A stretch of DNA of 64,000 nucleotides from positions 1 to 64,000 of the forward strand of contig JAUNEN010000007.1 in the NCBI GenBank assembly GCA_030525525.1, given 5' to 3'. Source of the DNA: Erysipelotrichaceae bacterium. GTDB lineage: Bacteria > Bacillota_I > Bacilli_A > Erysipelotrichales > Erysipelotrichaceae. Below the pieces are notes generated by a model that did no database searches, had not been told where the DNA came from, and saw only the letters and a list, made by a program, of their open reading frames with translations. Position numbers and translations under genes: made by a program. This document shows, in pieces, positions 27,342 to 35,799 of this stretch (within the stretch, counting starts at the first letter, position 1; every line of letters starts with the position of its first letter).

Positions 27342-27884
27342 TCAGAGATCCTTCAGTTCAGACACATCGCTGTCCCAGGATTTATGAAATCTTAAAATTA
27401 ATGCCGCCAGTTTTTTCGGCGTGATATCAGGTTCTGTTTTCAGACAGTACTGCATCAGGCCGGAAAGACCGCTGACTGCGTACTGTGTCTGTGCTTTTGT
27501 GATTTCGCTTTCTTCATCCGCAATCCCCGACTGTCTGATCCGCTTCTTCAGATATTCCGCCATGAATTTTTCGTAATATCCCTTTTCAATCAGAAGCAGA
27601 TACAGCGATCTGTTCAGCATGATATAGCGGACGATGTTCTCCATCTCTGAAGCATCCGGTTCCCCCTCCTCAAAGATTTTCTCCATCGCGCTTTTCGCTG
27701 TTTCTTCCATCAGATCATGCACACTGCCGTAATACTTGTAGAATGTGACTCTGCTGACACCTGCCCCTTCGCAGATTTCCTTGATTGTGACTTCATCCGG
27801 ATCACGTGAGGCGGAAACTCTGACCAGTTCTTCTTTCAGCATCCGTTTTGTCATCTGTATCCTTCTGTCAGATGTTCGCGCCAT
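27342..27884 (-). CDS. TetR/AcrR-family transcriptional regulator
   Basis: A 180-residue protein with SDRRIQMTKRMLKEELVRVS and the HTH VTIKEICEGAGVSRVTFYKYYG (about 38-59). The C-terminal domain is the short TetR_C_7 type (YGSVHDLMEETAKSAMEKIF ...). The ATG at 27884 keeps the conserved DRRI start; an internal ATG at 27854 has the better ribosome site (AGAAGGA) and cannot be excluded. It precedes the glycerophosphodiesterase gene by about 27 bases, probably as one operon. Confidence 0.85.
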   Translation of the reverse strand: MARTSDRRIQMTKRMLKEELVRVSASRDPDEVTIKEICEGAGVSRVTFYKYYGSVHDLMEETAKSAMEKIFEEGEPDASEMENIVRYIMLNRSLYLLLIEKGYYEKFMAEYLKKRIRQSGIADEESEITKAQTQYAVSGLSGLMQYCLKTEPDITPKKLAALILRFHKSWDSDVSELKDL

Positions 27885-27984
27885 ATACTTTACACATAAT
27901 CCCCTTTATGTTCACTATAAAACATATTATATAAATCCGTTAAGTTATCTGTCCATCGTTTTTTGAGCCTGCGTGCCGATTTAT

Positions 27985-28044
27985 CCCCCCTGAGGGCTTA
28001 TTAACAGAAATGCACAATGATAATATTTCTACATCAAAAGGGGG
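27985..28044 (+). promoter_or_regulatory. Leader of the ECF transporter operon with possible SD masking
   Basis: A run of six C followed by T (27985-27991) can pair with the AAAGGGGG ribosome binding site (28037-28044) of the M-N gene. GATAAT at 28019-28024 could instead be a -10 box, in which case the C run would not be transcribed. No known riboswitch class was recognised. Confidence 0.3.
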
Positions 28045-28053
28045 TTTTGTTCT

Positions 28054-29103
28054 ATGCATATGGCAGATGCATTGCTTGCGCCTCCGGTTGCGGCCGGGAT
28101 GGCTGTGGCTTCAGGGGCAGCGGCAGTTTATTCAATCTCAAGAATCAGAAAAGAGAATCAGGCTGAGAAAATTCCGGTGATGGCAGTTTCCGCCGCACTC
28201 ATCTTTGCCGGTCAGATGATCAACTATACAATTCCCGGTACCGGATCAAGCGGTCATTTATGCGGAGGCATGCTGTTAAGCGCATTGCTTGGACCTGAGG
28301 CAGGTTTCCTGTCCATGATCGTAGTTCTCACAACCCAATGTCTGTTCTTTGCGGACGGCGGTCTGATGGCACTTGGTGCCAATATATGGAATATGGCCTT
28401 CTACGGATGCTTTATCGGAACATATCTGATATGGAATCCGATTATGAAGAGTTCGCTCTTTGCGAACATGGGTGAAAAAGCCGGCACCCGTGCAAAAATC
28501 ATTCTGGCTTCTTTGCTTGGCTGTGTGGTGACACTGCAGCTCGGCGCATTCTCGGTTGTTCTTGAAACAAGTGCTTCCGGCATTACCGAACTGCCGTTTG
28601 GGGCATTTGCAGGATTGATGCTGCCGATCCATCTGGCAATCGGCCTTGTCGAAGGTTTGATCACTGCCGCAGTTCTCTGCTTTGTGTATGAAACCCGTCC
28701 CGAACTGATTCAGGGAATTCACAGAAATTCTTCTGAATCGAAATTCTCACTCAGACAGGTGCTTGCGTGCCTCGGCATTCTTGCACTTGTGACCGGAGGT
28801 CTCTTCTCCTTGTTTGCAAGCTCCAATCCGGACGGTCTGGAATGGGCGCTGTTTGGCAACAGCGAAGAAGGCTACGCTGCCAATATGGCGCTTGATGAAG
28901 AGAATTACGGCATTGAAAGCTCAGCCGCAGGAACTGCTTCCGCAATCCAGGAATCGACATCCTTCCTGCCTGATTATGCATTCAAGGAAAGCGACAGCCC
29001 AGCCGGAACATCGGTTTCGGGAATTGTCGGATGCGGCATTGTCGCACTCATTGCATTCGCTGTTTCAGCAGCCGGTCGTTTCTTCCGCAAAAAGGCATCA
29101 TAA
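28054..29103 (+). CDS. ECF nickel/cobalt transporter, fused substrate-binding M and N components
   Basis: A 349-residue integral membrane protein. The N-terminus MHMADALLAPPVAAG is the metal-binding head of CbiM/NikM (Met1-His2-xx-Asp region). It has about seven membrane segments through residue 215. A linker leads to the CbiN/NikN-type part: a helix (LACLGILALVTGGLFSLF), the diagnostic SNPDGLEWALFG, and a last membrane helix (VGCGIVALIAFAVSAAGRFF). It captures Ni2+ or Co2+ and works with the T (Q) and ATPase (O) genes that follow. The metal cannot be decided: no B12 or urease/hydrogenase genes are near. Confidence 0.93.
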   Translation: MHMADALLAPPVAAGMAVASGAAAVYSISRIRKENQAEKIPVMAVSAALIFAGQMINYTIPGTGSSGHLCGGMLLSALLGPEAGFLSMIVVLTTQCLFFADGGLMALGANIWNMAFYGCFIGTYLIWNPIMKSSLFANMGEKAGTRAKIILASLLGCVVTLQLGAFSVVLETSASGITELPFGAFAGLMLPIHLAIGLVEGLITAAVLCFVYETRPELIQGIHRNSSESKFSLRQVLACLGILALVTGGLFSLFASSNPDGLEWALFGNSEEGYAANMALDEENYGIESSAAGTASAIQESTSFLPDYAFKESDSPAGTSVSGIVGCGIVALIAFAVSAAGRFFRKKAS

Positions 29104-29114
29104 AATGTAAAATA

Positions 29115-29144
29115 GACAGGAGCTCTTCAAACGGCGCTCCTGTC
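29115..29144 (+). other. Intercistronic hairpin between M-N and Q genes
   Basis: Perfect 9-bp stem GACAGGAGC (29115-29123) / GCTCCTGTC (29136-29144) without a T run. It may mark an RNA processing or partial-termination site that sets the ratio of the M-N protein to the ABC core. Confidence 0.65.
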
Positions 29145-29162
29145 ATTTGTTAAGGAATCAAT

Positions 29163-29966
29163 ATGAATCGTGCAGAGCAGGCTTTATATGAACTGAAACA
29201 GATGGATGAACTCTCAGCGATGGATTCGCCGGTTCATCGTTTTTCTGCGCTTTCCAAACTGCTTGTCACGGTTTTTTATATTCTCATCGTCATGTCATTC
29301 GGGAAATATGATCTGACCGGTGTGTTCATGATGGCACTTTATCCATACCTGATGTATCAGCTTTCCGGCATTTCATTTGCAACATGCCTGCACAAAACAA
29401 AATATGTGATCCCTCTGATCGCTTTTGTGGGTATATTCAATCCGTTTCTGGACAGGGAAATCATCCTGAAGCTCGGCACAGTATCGGTAAACGGCGGAAC
29501 AATTTCTTTTCTGACGATTCTGCTCAAAGGAATGCTGTGTCTCTCCGCTTCGTTTCTTCTTGTTGCGTCAACAAAGATCGATGATCTTTGCGCAGCCCTG
29601 AGAAAACTGCACATCCCTTCCCTGCTTGTCACGGTATTTATGCTGACATACAGATATATCTCGGTTCTGACGGAAGAAGTTGCAGTCATGTCGGATGCCT
29701 ATCATTTAAGAGCACCGGGTCAGAAAGGAATTGCCTTTCAGGCATGGGGATCATTCCTCGGACAATTGCTATTAAGATCAATGGATCGGGCAAAAGAACT
29801 CTATGATGCAATGCTGTTAAGAGGCTATCACGGCGAATTTCCGGAAACACATTCCGGGCATTCCTCAGGCGGTTCACTGGTGTTTGCAGTCTTCTCAATC
29901 GCCTGTTTCATTCTGTTCCGTCTGGTCAATATTCCGGCACTCTTCGGAAGTCTTTTTGTGAGGTGA
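29163..29966 (+). CDS. ECF transporter T component (CbiQ/NikQ type)
   Basis: A 267-residue transmembrane coupling protein. The N-terminal SPVHRFSALSKLL motif is typical of CbiQ (the P-x-H-R-x-x-x-x-x-K), with about five membrane helices. The cytoplasmic coupling helices carry the A-R-G-like motifs (MSDAYHLRAPG and AMLLRGYHGEF). AAGGA lies 7 bases before the ATG. It joins the M-N substrate protein to the ATPase encoded four bases downstream. Confidence 0.92.
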   Translation: MNRAEQALYELKQMDELSAMDSPVHRFSALSKLLVTVFYILIVMSFGKYDLTGVFMMALYPYLMYQLSGISFATCLHKTKYVIPLIAFVGIFNPFLDREIILKLGTVSVNGGTISFLTILLKGMLCLSASFLLVASTKIDDLCAALRKLHIPSLLVTVFMLTYRYISVLTEEVAVMSDAYHLRAPGQKGIAFQAWGSFLGQLLLRSMDRAKELYDAMLLRGYHGEFPETHSGHSSGGSLVFAVFSIACFILFRLVNIPALFGSLFVR

Positions 29967-29970
29967 AAAC

Positions 29971-30696
29971 ATGATTGAAGTCAAAGATCTGACATTTGAA
30001 TATGAAAAAGGAAAGCCGGTTCTGGATCACATCAGCTTTACGATTCATGACGGCGAAAGTGTCGGCCTCATCGGAGCCAACGGTGCCGGCAAATCGACGC
30101 TGATGAAACTCATGCTCGGTCTTCTTGATTCCAATGGAAGCATCAAATGCGATGACCTTGCGGTGATTTCCGAAAACCTTCCTTCAGTCAGGAAAAACCT
30201 TGGCTTTGTGTTACAGAATTCGGACAACCAGATGTTTATGCCGACCGTGCTCGATGACATCATGTTCGGCCTGCTGAATCAGAAAGTCACGAGAAAAGAA
30301 GCTGAAAAGAAAGCGGATGAAGTTCTGAAGCTGCTCAATATTGAATATCTGAAAAACCGCTACAATCACCGCATTTCGGGCGGTGAAAAAAGAATGGCCG
30401 CAATCGCTGCCGTGCTTGCCATGTCGCCCAAAGCATTGTTAATGGATGAGCCGACTTCTGCCCTTGATCCGCAGAACAGGCGGATGATCATCAATACAAT
30501 CAACTCCCTCAAAGAGACAAAGATCATCACATCGCATGATCTTGATATGATTCTTGATACATGCGAAAGAGTCATCCTTCTTTCCGACGGAAAGATTGTC
30601 AAAGACGCAGGTGCTGAAGAGATTCTCTATGACAGAGAGCTGCTGGAAGCACACCGGATGGAGCTTCCACTGTCTTTATCACGTGCAGTCTTCTGA
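29971..30696 (+). CDS. ECF transporter ATPase (CbiO/NikO type)
   Basis: A 241-residue ABC ATPase: Walker A GANGAGKST (about 36-44), Q-loop FVLQNSDNQMF, signature RISGGEKRMAAIA (ISGGE instead of LSGGQ, common in this family), Walker B ALLMDEPTSALD and H-loop ITSHDLDMI. It is the last of three transporter genes and would act as a homodimer. GAGGTG lies before the ATG. Confidence 0.93.
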   Translation: MIEVKDLTFEYEKGKPVLDHISFTIHDGESVGLIGANGAGKSTLMKLMLGLLDSNGSIKCDDLAVISENLPSVRKNLGFVLQNSDNQMFMPTVLDDIMFGLLNQKVTRKEAEKKADEVLKLLNIEYLKNRYNHRISGGEKRMAAIAAVLAMSPKALLMDEPTSALDPQNRRMIINTINSLKETKIITSHDLDMILDTCERVILLSDGKIVKDAGAEEILYDRELLEAHRMELPLSLSRAVF

Positions 30697-30731
30697 TTAT
30701 AATGGAAATGGATATATCATGAGGAGGAATC

Positions 30732-31196
30732 ATGGGAAGACTGAAAGAATTAAGAAAAATCGTTGATGAAAAGCTTCTTGAAGTAAAAGATGATTCAAAG
30801 CGCACTTCGGCAATTGCCCATCTCTATGGTGTCTCGCTGGCAGCCACAATCATTGCGAAAAAACGGGGAATGGATGATGAATTATGTTCGATGGCAGCGA
30901 TGCTGCATGACCTTCATGCATATCTTTCCGGTTCATACGACGACCATGCACATCTCGGTGCAGAGCTTGCAGGGAAAATCCTGAATGACGCAAAGCTGAC
31001 AGATGAAAAAGAAACGGAACTGATCTGTCAGATGATTTATCATCATGATGACAAGGAAGTCACCGATTCACCGTATGATGAAGTTCTGAAGGATGCAGAT
31101 GTGATTCATCATTGCTTCAACGATCTCTCTAAACCAATCAAGGCCAAAGAACAGAAGCGCTTTGACGCACTCTGTGAAGAGTTCGGTCTCAACTAG
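30732..31196 (+). CDS. HD-domain phosphohydrolase-like protein
   Basis: A 154-residue protein with the HD motif intact: HLYGVSLAATIIAKKRG, AAMLHDLHAYL (HD), DDHAHLGAELA and YHHDDKEV. It resembles small uncharacterised HD hydrolases. GAGGAGG lies before the ATG, 35 bases after the ATPase gene with no terminator between, so it is probably in the metal-transporter operon. Metal-dependent phosphohydrolase activity is inferred from the motif only. Confidence 0.85.
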   Translation: MGRLKELRKIVDEKLLEVKDDSKRTSAIAHLYGVSLAATIIAKKRGMDDELCSMAAMLHDLHAYLSGSYDDHAHLGAELAGKILNDAKLTDEKETELICQMIYHHDDKEVTDSPYDEVLKDADVIHHCFNDLSKPIKAKEQKRFDALCEEFGLN

Positions 31197-31199
31197 TAC

Positions 31200-31223
31200 A
31201 GGATCCTTTACGGATCTTTTTTT
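31200..31223 (+). terminator. Terminator of the ECF operon
   Basis: AGGATCC / GGATCTT stem (31200-31218, one G-T pair) with a long T run. Confidence 0.85.
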
Positions 31224-31238
31224 CTGAACCGAAATGAT

Positions 31239-31266
31239 CAAAAAATGAGGCTTTATAAACCTCATT
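31239..31266 (-). terminator. Terminator of the mscS-like gene
   Basis: AATGAGG (31244-31250) / CCTCATT (31260-31266), T6 on the minus strand. The upstream arm overlaps the stop codon region. Confidence 0.88.
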
Positions 31267-32119
31267 CATTTCTGATATTCACATCCACTGTCTGATACGG
31301 AATGGATATACCGTGTTCTTTGAATTCTTTGAGCAGCGTGTCGCGGATCCGCGATGCGCCGTTATAAGAATCAGCCAGATCGGCAGAAACCATAAAGAAG
31401 ACAAATTCCAGTCCGCTGCTGCCGAATTCTTCCAGACGGATCGTTACCGGCGGAACGTTGTTTGCTTTCTCTGCTTCCGTGCGTACATCAAGATATTCGG
31501 GAGCTGACATCACAGCGTCTGTGATCAGCTTTTTCACCAGCTCAACATCGCTGCCGTATGCCACGCTCACATGAATCAGACGTTTATAATAATCCTGACC
31601 GAACGCGCGGTTTTCAATCACTGCACTGTCCATCAAGCTGTTGGGAATCAGATACTCTGCATTTTCGATTGACAGGATTTTTGTATGCCGGAATGTGATT
31701 TCTTTGACTCTTCCGGCAATTGCCTTTTCGGGCAGTGAAATAAAATCACCGACTTTGAACGGCTGATACATTGAAAGAATGAATCCTGAGATAAAATTTC
31801 CGAATGTCACCTGCGCCGCAAGACCGACAATCACAGTCAATGCACCGGTTGCGCCAAGCAGTGACAGACCGAGTTTGTTCAGCACTTTGACCTGAGCAAG
31901 AATCGAGATCACCGCCACCGTGTAAAGAATAAAGGTAATCATCCGTCTCAGATATTCAAACGGCATTGTCCTTGTACGGGAATGGCGGGCGAATGCCTTT
32001 TTCACCAATACCGTGACAGCCTTTGTCACAAGCAGCACAACAACCGCATAGATTGCGGTGTGCAGTGCTCCGTTGGTGAAGATATCACTGCCGATCTCCC
32101 AGATATTCATTTCTTCCAT
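31262..32119 (-). CDS. MscS-family mechanosensitive ion channel
   Basis: A 285-residue membrane protein of the small-conductance channel family. One N-terminal helix (ALHTAIYAVVVLLVTKAVTV), a second helix, then the pore helix TM3 (GLSLLGATGALTVIVGLAAQ with the Gly/Ala pattern), followed by FGNFISGFILSMYQPFKVGD and the cytoplasmic beta domain (VKEITFRHTKI, IPNSLMDSAVIENRA). It relieves osmotic stress. AGAGG lies before the ATG at 32119; a GTG/ATG eight codons upstream lacks a site. Confidence 0.93.
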   Translation of the reverse strand: MEEMNIWEIGSDIFTNGALHTAIYAVVVLLVTKAVTVLVKKAFARHSRTRTMPFEYLRRMITFILYTVAVISILAQVKVLNKLGLSLLGATGALTVIVGLAAQVTFGNFISGFILSMYQPFKVGDFISLPEKAIAGRVKEITFRHTKILSIENAEYLIPNSLMDSAVIENRAFGQDYYKRLIHVSVAYGSDVELVKKLITDAVMSAPEYLDVRTEAEKANNVPPVTIRLEEFGSSGLEFVFFMVSADLADSYNGASRIRDTLLKEFKEHGISIPYQTVDVNIRNE

Positions 32120-32231
32120 ACATTCCTCTTTCTCTGAACACAAATCGAAATAAGATAAGAAACCGGATCAGTCCGGTTTCTCATGTTTTGCGATCACACA
32201 TCCTCTCTGCTGCAGAAAACAGGTAAGGATT

Positions 32232-32603
32232 TTACTTTTTCAGAAGTTCTTTTTCTGCTTCTCTGATCCATTGATTCATATTGGAAGCGATCGACTGGAA
32301 GCCGATTTTCATCGGCGGCAGAGATGCTTTGTAAGTCACTGTCTTGCGGCGGTTGCGGGAATGTGCTTTGGCAATTGCCTTGAGTGAAAGCTTTGCGTGG
32401 TTGGTAGCCGGATCAAAATCAATGATCTTGACTCTGATCGTATCGCCGACTGCCGCATAGCGTGAAATATCCCTGACAAACCCATCGCTGATTTCGGAAA
32501 TATGAATCAGTCCGTTTGTATTGTAATCAAGAGAAACAAAGATGCCGTACGGCTGGATTCCTGTCACTTTTCCTTCAACAATCTGTCCGGTTCTGTATGT
32601 CAT
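32232..32603 (-). CDS. S1 RNA-binding domain protein (YugI/CvfD type)
   Basis: A 123-residue protein: one S1 domain in residues 1-75 (GQIVEGKVTGIQPYGIFVSL, GLIHISEISDGFV, DTIRVKIIDFDPATNHAKLS) and a basic tail (KAHSRNRRKTVTYK) ending with a helix. Members bind RNA/ribosomes and modulate virulence or stress responses in Firmicutes. The start at 32603 has AGGGGG 8 bases upstream; a longer frame would run through the promoter. Divergent to the DUF212 gene. Confidence 0.9.
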   Translation of the reverse strand: MTYRTGQIVEGKVTGIQPYGIFVSLDYNTNGLIHISEISDGFVRDISRYAAVGDTIRVKIIDFDPATNHAKLSLKAIAKAHSRNRRKTVTYKASLPPMKIGFQSIASNMNQWIREAEKELLKK

Positions 32604-32627
32604 ATCAGTTTCCCCCTGTCGCAAGAA

Positions 32628-32662
32628 AGTATAGCACACTGAAAATAAGTGTGTGCTATAAT
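32628..32662. promoter_or_regulatory. Back-to-back extended -10 promoters in an inverted repeat
   Basis: Minus-strand TGCTATACT (32628-32636) and plus-strand TGCTATAAT (32654-32662) face away from each other, forming the perfect inverted repeat TATAGCACAC (32630-32639) / GTGTGCTATA (32651-32660). Each -35 region would overlap the other promoter's -10, so the S1 and DUF212 genes may compete for polymerase. Confidence 0.65.
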
Positions 32663-32689
32663 CTTGTAATGACACGTTGGGAGTTCTTG

Positions 32690-33148
32690 ATGATTCTGCG
32701 CTCGATGAAGCCGTTTATATCGGCAATCAGTGCCGCAGTGATTGCACAGCTGTTAAAACCGCTGTTCTATTATATACGCCACAGAGAGTGGCACTGGACT
32801 TTGATCAAGGATTCGGGAGGATTCCCGAGTTCACACAGCGCTCTTGTCAGTGCACTGGCGATCTCGGTCGGGCTCAATGAGCAGTTCCGTTCACCGATTT
32901 TCGCTGTCACCCTGACAATGGCGGTGATTGTCATCTATGATGCCGCAAATGTGAGGTATTACAGTGGACAAAATGCGAAAGTTACGCAACAATTGATCAA
33001 GGATCTGAAAGAAAAATATCCTGATCTGTTCAATGATCCGGTATACGAAACAAAACTGAAACAGGTATTGGGACACAAATGGCGCGAAGTCATCGGCGGG
33101 ATTATTCTCGGCATGCTGGTTGCCTTGACGGCGAACCTGGTACTGTAA
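32690..33148 (+). CDS. Divergent PAP2 family (DUF212) membrane protein
   Basis: A 152-residue membrane protein of the YuiD/DUF212 family, related to PAP2 acid phosphatases: AAVIAQLLKPLFYYI, SGGFPSSHSALVSALA (PSSHS active-site-like), YDAANVRYYSGQ (R-containing motif), LGHKWREVIGGIILGM (GHxxxEV). Phosphatase activity is unproven for the family. The ATG at 32690 is chosen: TTGGGAG ends six bases upstream and the -10 box is at 32657-32662. The ATG at 32669 would fall on the transcription start. Confidence 0.88.
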   Translation: MILRSMKPFISAISAAVIAQLLKPLFYYIRHREWHWTLIKDSGGFPSSHSALVSALAISVGLNEQFRSPIFAVTLTMAVIVIYDAANVRYYSGQNAKVTQQLIKDLKEKYPDLFNDPVYETKLKQVLGHKWREVIGGIILGMLVALTANLVL

Positions 33149-33164
33149 AAGGAGGTACAGAGAC

Positions 33165-33461
33165 ATGGCAGACGAAGTAAAAGAGCTTACACCTGAAGAA
33201 AGAGCAGTCCGCAACGATCTGCTCGATCGCATTGAACATACCATCAACAAAATCAGACCTTATATCCAGGCTGACGGCGGCGATGTTCAGCTGATTGACT
33301 ATGAAGACGGTGTTGTCACAGTATCCATGCTCGGTGCATGCGCAGGCTGTATGGCAATTGACACCACTCTGAATGAAGGCATTCAGGCACTTCTGATGGA
33401 TGAAATCCCGGAAGTCAAAAAGGTGCAGATGCTGCAGGCTTCACCTTACGGATTCTTCTGA
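33165..33461 (+). CDS. NifU-like Fe-S cluster scaffold protein
   Basis: A 98-residue Nfu-type protein: RIEHTINKIRPYIQADGGDVQ and the cluster-binding GACAGCMA (CxxC, about 62-65). It would assemble or carry 4Fe-4S clusters to apo-proteins, useful to the multi-cluster oxidoreductase at 9.6-12.4 kb. AGGAGG lies before the ATG. Sixteen bases after the DUF212 gene, so co-transcribed. Confidence 0.92.
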   Translation: MADEVKELTPEERAVRNDLLDRIEHTINKIRPYIQADGGDVQLIDYEDGVVTVSMLGACAGCMAIDTTLNEGIQALLMDEIPEVKKVQMLQASPYGFF

Positions 33462-33469
33462 TTAAACTT

Positions 33470-33492
33470 TGCGCTGATTCAGCGCATTTTTT
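33470..33492 (+). terminator. Terminator of the nfu gene
   Basis: TGCGCTG (33470-33476) / CAGCGCA (33480-33486), three-base loop, then T6. Confidence 0.92.
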
Positions 33493-33524
33493 ATTTTTTT
33501 CATCGTTTCTGATTTTTTTCAGTC

Positions 33525-33619
33525 AAATCCGGAATATTTTTTGGGTTTCAATCTGTTTTCCGGATTTTTTTGACGGAATCCGATAAAAAAATTGACCATT
33601 CCTGCATATTGTTTATAAT
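33525..33619 (+). promoter_or_regulatory. glnN promoter with upstream inverted repeat
   Basis: TTGACC (33592-33597), 16-base spacer, TATAAT (33614-33619), about 26 bases before the start. Upstream, AAATCCGGAA (33525-33534) and TTCCGGATTT (33558-33567) form a perfect 10-bp repeat 23 bases apart, followed by T7. It may be a second terminator or a regulator site. It does not match the GlnR box (TGTNA-N7-TNACA). Confidence 0.7.
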
Positions 33620-33644
33620 TTTCACATACAAGGAGAATCTGTTT

Positions 33645-35744
33645 ATGATTGAGAAGCCTTTTGAAGAATTCGGATCACTCATATTCGGTGAACGCGAGAT
33701 GGCAGACCGTCTGCCCAAACCGATTTATCAGTCATGGAAGCGCACAGTCGCCAATGAAGGCACGCTTGACCGCCAGACCGCCGATGCCATCGCTCACGCA
33801 ATGAAACGCTGGGCAATGGAAAAAGGTGTCACCCATTTCACCCACTGGTTCCAGCCGATGACCGGCGGAACAGCCGAAAAGCATGACTCATTCATTGAGC
33901 CTGACGCTGACGGTGAACCGATTGCACGTTTTTCAGGCAAGATGCTGATCAAAGGCGAGCCTGATGCATCGAGCTTTCCTTCCGGAGGTCTTCGCGCCAC
34001 ATTCGAAGCACGCGGCTATACCTATTGGGATGTGACCAGCCCGGTCTTCATCCGTGACAGAGTCCTCTGCATTCCGACCGTATTTGTCTCCTATAACGGT
34101 GAAGCGCTTGACCGCAAAGAGCCGCTTCTCAAATCAATTTCAGCCATCAGCACGGCCGCCACAAGAGTGGTCAATCTGCTTGGCGACAAGGATGTCAAAT
34201 CATGCAATATCTCAGTCGGTCTGGAACAGGAATACTTCCTGATCGACCGGAAATACTTTGATTCAAGAATCGATCTCAAGCTCACCGGCAGAACCCTGTT
34301 CGGTTCCCCTGCCCCCAAGGCACAGGAACTTGACGACCATTATTTCGGTTCCATTCCCGCCCGTGTTTCAGCCTTCATGAAAGAAGTCAATGAAGAACTC
34401 TGGAAGCTTGGCATCTATGCAAAAACCGAACACAACGAAGTCGCTCCCGGTCAGTTTGAACTTGCGCCTGTCTACACAACCGGAAATGTTGCGGTTGACC
34501 AGAACCAGGTCACAATGGACATTCTGAGAAAAACAGCTCAGAAGCACGGTCTTGCCTGCCTGCTTCATGAAAAACCGTTTGAAGGCATCAACGGCAGCGG
34601 CAAGCATGATAACTACTCCATCGTTACGGATGACGGACAGAATCTGTTTTCCCCGGGTGACAAGCCTGCCGAAAACATCCGCTTCCTTGTCTTCATCTGT
34701 GCATTTATCAAGGCAGTTGATACATATCCTATTCTGCTGAGAATGAGTGCTTCCTCAAGCGGAAATGATCATCGCCTGGGCGCCAACGAAGCTCCTCCGG
34801 CAATCATTTCAATTTATCTCGGAAGCTATATCGAAGATATTCTCTACAGCCTCTATCAGGGCCATGAATCACAGGCTGAAAAGAAAAATGAAAAGAAACC
34901 GGACTTCAACCCGGTCAGCGGTCTGTCCTACATTCCGCATGACAACACCGACCGCAACCGCACCAGCCCGGTCGCATTCACCGGTAATAAATTTGAATTC
35001 CGTATGCTCGGCTCATCGATGAGTGCATCCTTCCCCAATACTGTTCTCAACGCCATCGTCGCCCAGTCACTCAACGAAATCGCTGATGAACTGGATGGCA
35101 TCAAGTATCTGCAGGATGTGCGTGAAAAAGCACTCAACATCTGCCGTGATATCATTCACGATCATAAGAGAATCCTCTTCTCAGGAGACGGCTACAGCGA
35201 TGAATGGGTCAAGGAAGCAGCCAGACGCGGACTTCCCAATGTGAAGTCATTCATCGAATCCGTACAGATTCTCAATGATCCGAAAGTCGTCGATCTCTTC
35301 ACTTCCCTTGATATCTATTCACAGACCGAGCTGATCGCCAACCGCAACATCCTTGAAGAACGCTACCGCAAGGTTATGGGCATTGAAGTCAGAACAATGC
35401 AGGAAATGACCAGAAAGTCCGTTCTTCCGGCAATGAGTGCAGAATTGAAATTCTATGCAGATATTCTCAATGCAGGCGGTGAATATGCACCTGCATATGC
35501 AAAGAAAAGAGTTACTGAACTCTCTTCACTGATCGATCAGACATATACAACACTGCAGAAGCTTGTCAAAGCATATGACAAGGCTGTCGCTCTGACAGAT
35601 TCCTATGCGGTCGGCAAAGATATTTATTACAAAGTCTGCCCGCTGATGGAGCAGCTGCGTACATATATCGACAGATATGAAGTGATCGCTTCAAGAGAAT
35701 TCTACAAGCTGCCTCTTTACGAAGACATGCTGTTTAACCTGTAA
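33645..35744 (+). CDS. glnN: Glutamine synthetase type III
   Basis: A 699-residue GSIII, normal length, forming double-ring dodecamers and making glutamine from glutamate and ammonia. Motifs: QPMTGGTAEKHDSF near 75, SGGLRATFEARGY, LEQEYFLIDR (metal-binding EQEYF), EHNEVAPGQFELAPV, HEKPFEGINGSGKHDNYS, RMSASSSGNDHRLGANEAPPA and TGNKFEFRM. Start from the ATG at 33645 with AAGGAG upstream; the longer frame runs over the promoter. It has its own promoter and terminator. GSIII is typical of Bacteroides, Butyrivibrio-like clostridia and cyanobacteria. Confidence 0.96.
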   Translation: MIEKPFEEFGSLIFGEREMADRLPKPIYQSWKRTVANEGTLDRQTADAIAHAMKRWAMEKGVTHFTHWFQPMTGGTAEKHDSFIEPDADGEPIARFSGKMLIKGEPDASSFPSGGLRATFEARGYTYWDVTSPVFIRDRVLCIPTVFVSYNGEALDRKEPLLKSISAISTAATRVVNLLGDKDVKSCNISVGLEQEYFLIDRKYFDSRIDLKLTGRTLFGSPAPKAQELDDHYFGSIPARVSAFMKEVNEELWKLGIYAKTEHNEVAPGQFELAPVYTTGNVAVDQNQVTMDILRKTAQKHGLACLLHEKPFEGINGSGKHDNYSIVTDDGQNLFSPGDKPAENIRFLVFICAFIKAVDTYPILLRMSASSSGNDHRLGANEAPPAIISIYLGSYIEDILYSLYQGHESQAEKKNEKKPDFNPVSGLSYIPHDNTDRNRTSPVAFTGNKFEFRMLGSSMSASFPNTVLNAIVAQSLNEIADELDGIKYLQDVREKALNICRDIIHDHKRILFSGDGYSDEWVKEAARRGLPNVKSFIESVQILNDPKVVDLFTSLDIYSQTELIANRNILEERYRKVMGIEVRTMQEMTRKSVLPAMSAELKFYADILNAGGEYAPAYAKKRVTELSSLIDQTYTTLQKLVKAYDKAVALTDSYAVGKDIYYKVCPLMEQLRTYIDRYEVIASREFYKLPLYEDMLFNL

Positions 35745-35746
35745 CG

Positions 35747-35773
35747 AAAAGTACACCGCGAGGTGTACTTTTA
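35747..35773 (+). terminator. Terminator of glnN
   Basis: AAAAGTACACC (35747-35757) / GGTGTACTTTT (35762-35772) with a four-base loop; nearly symmetric, so it may also act on the converging LysR gene. Confidence 0.9.
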
Positions 35774-35799
35774 ATATTCAGCCAACTGATATCGCAGGA

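Noticed and set aside
27960-28053. NiCo (czcD-type) or cobalamin riboswitch before the ECF operon
   Set aside because: The leader is too short and shows none of the conserved junction sequences of either class; only a possible C-run/SD pairing is noted.
32669-32689. Leaderless start of the DUF212 protein at 32669
   Set aside because: A well-spaced TTGGGAG site serves the ATG at 32690, which also matches the usual length of the family.
33525-33570. GlnR box before glnN
   Set aside because: The repeat is AAATCCGGAA / TTCCGGATTT with a 23-base gap, not TGTNA-N7-TNACA.
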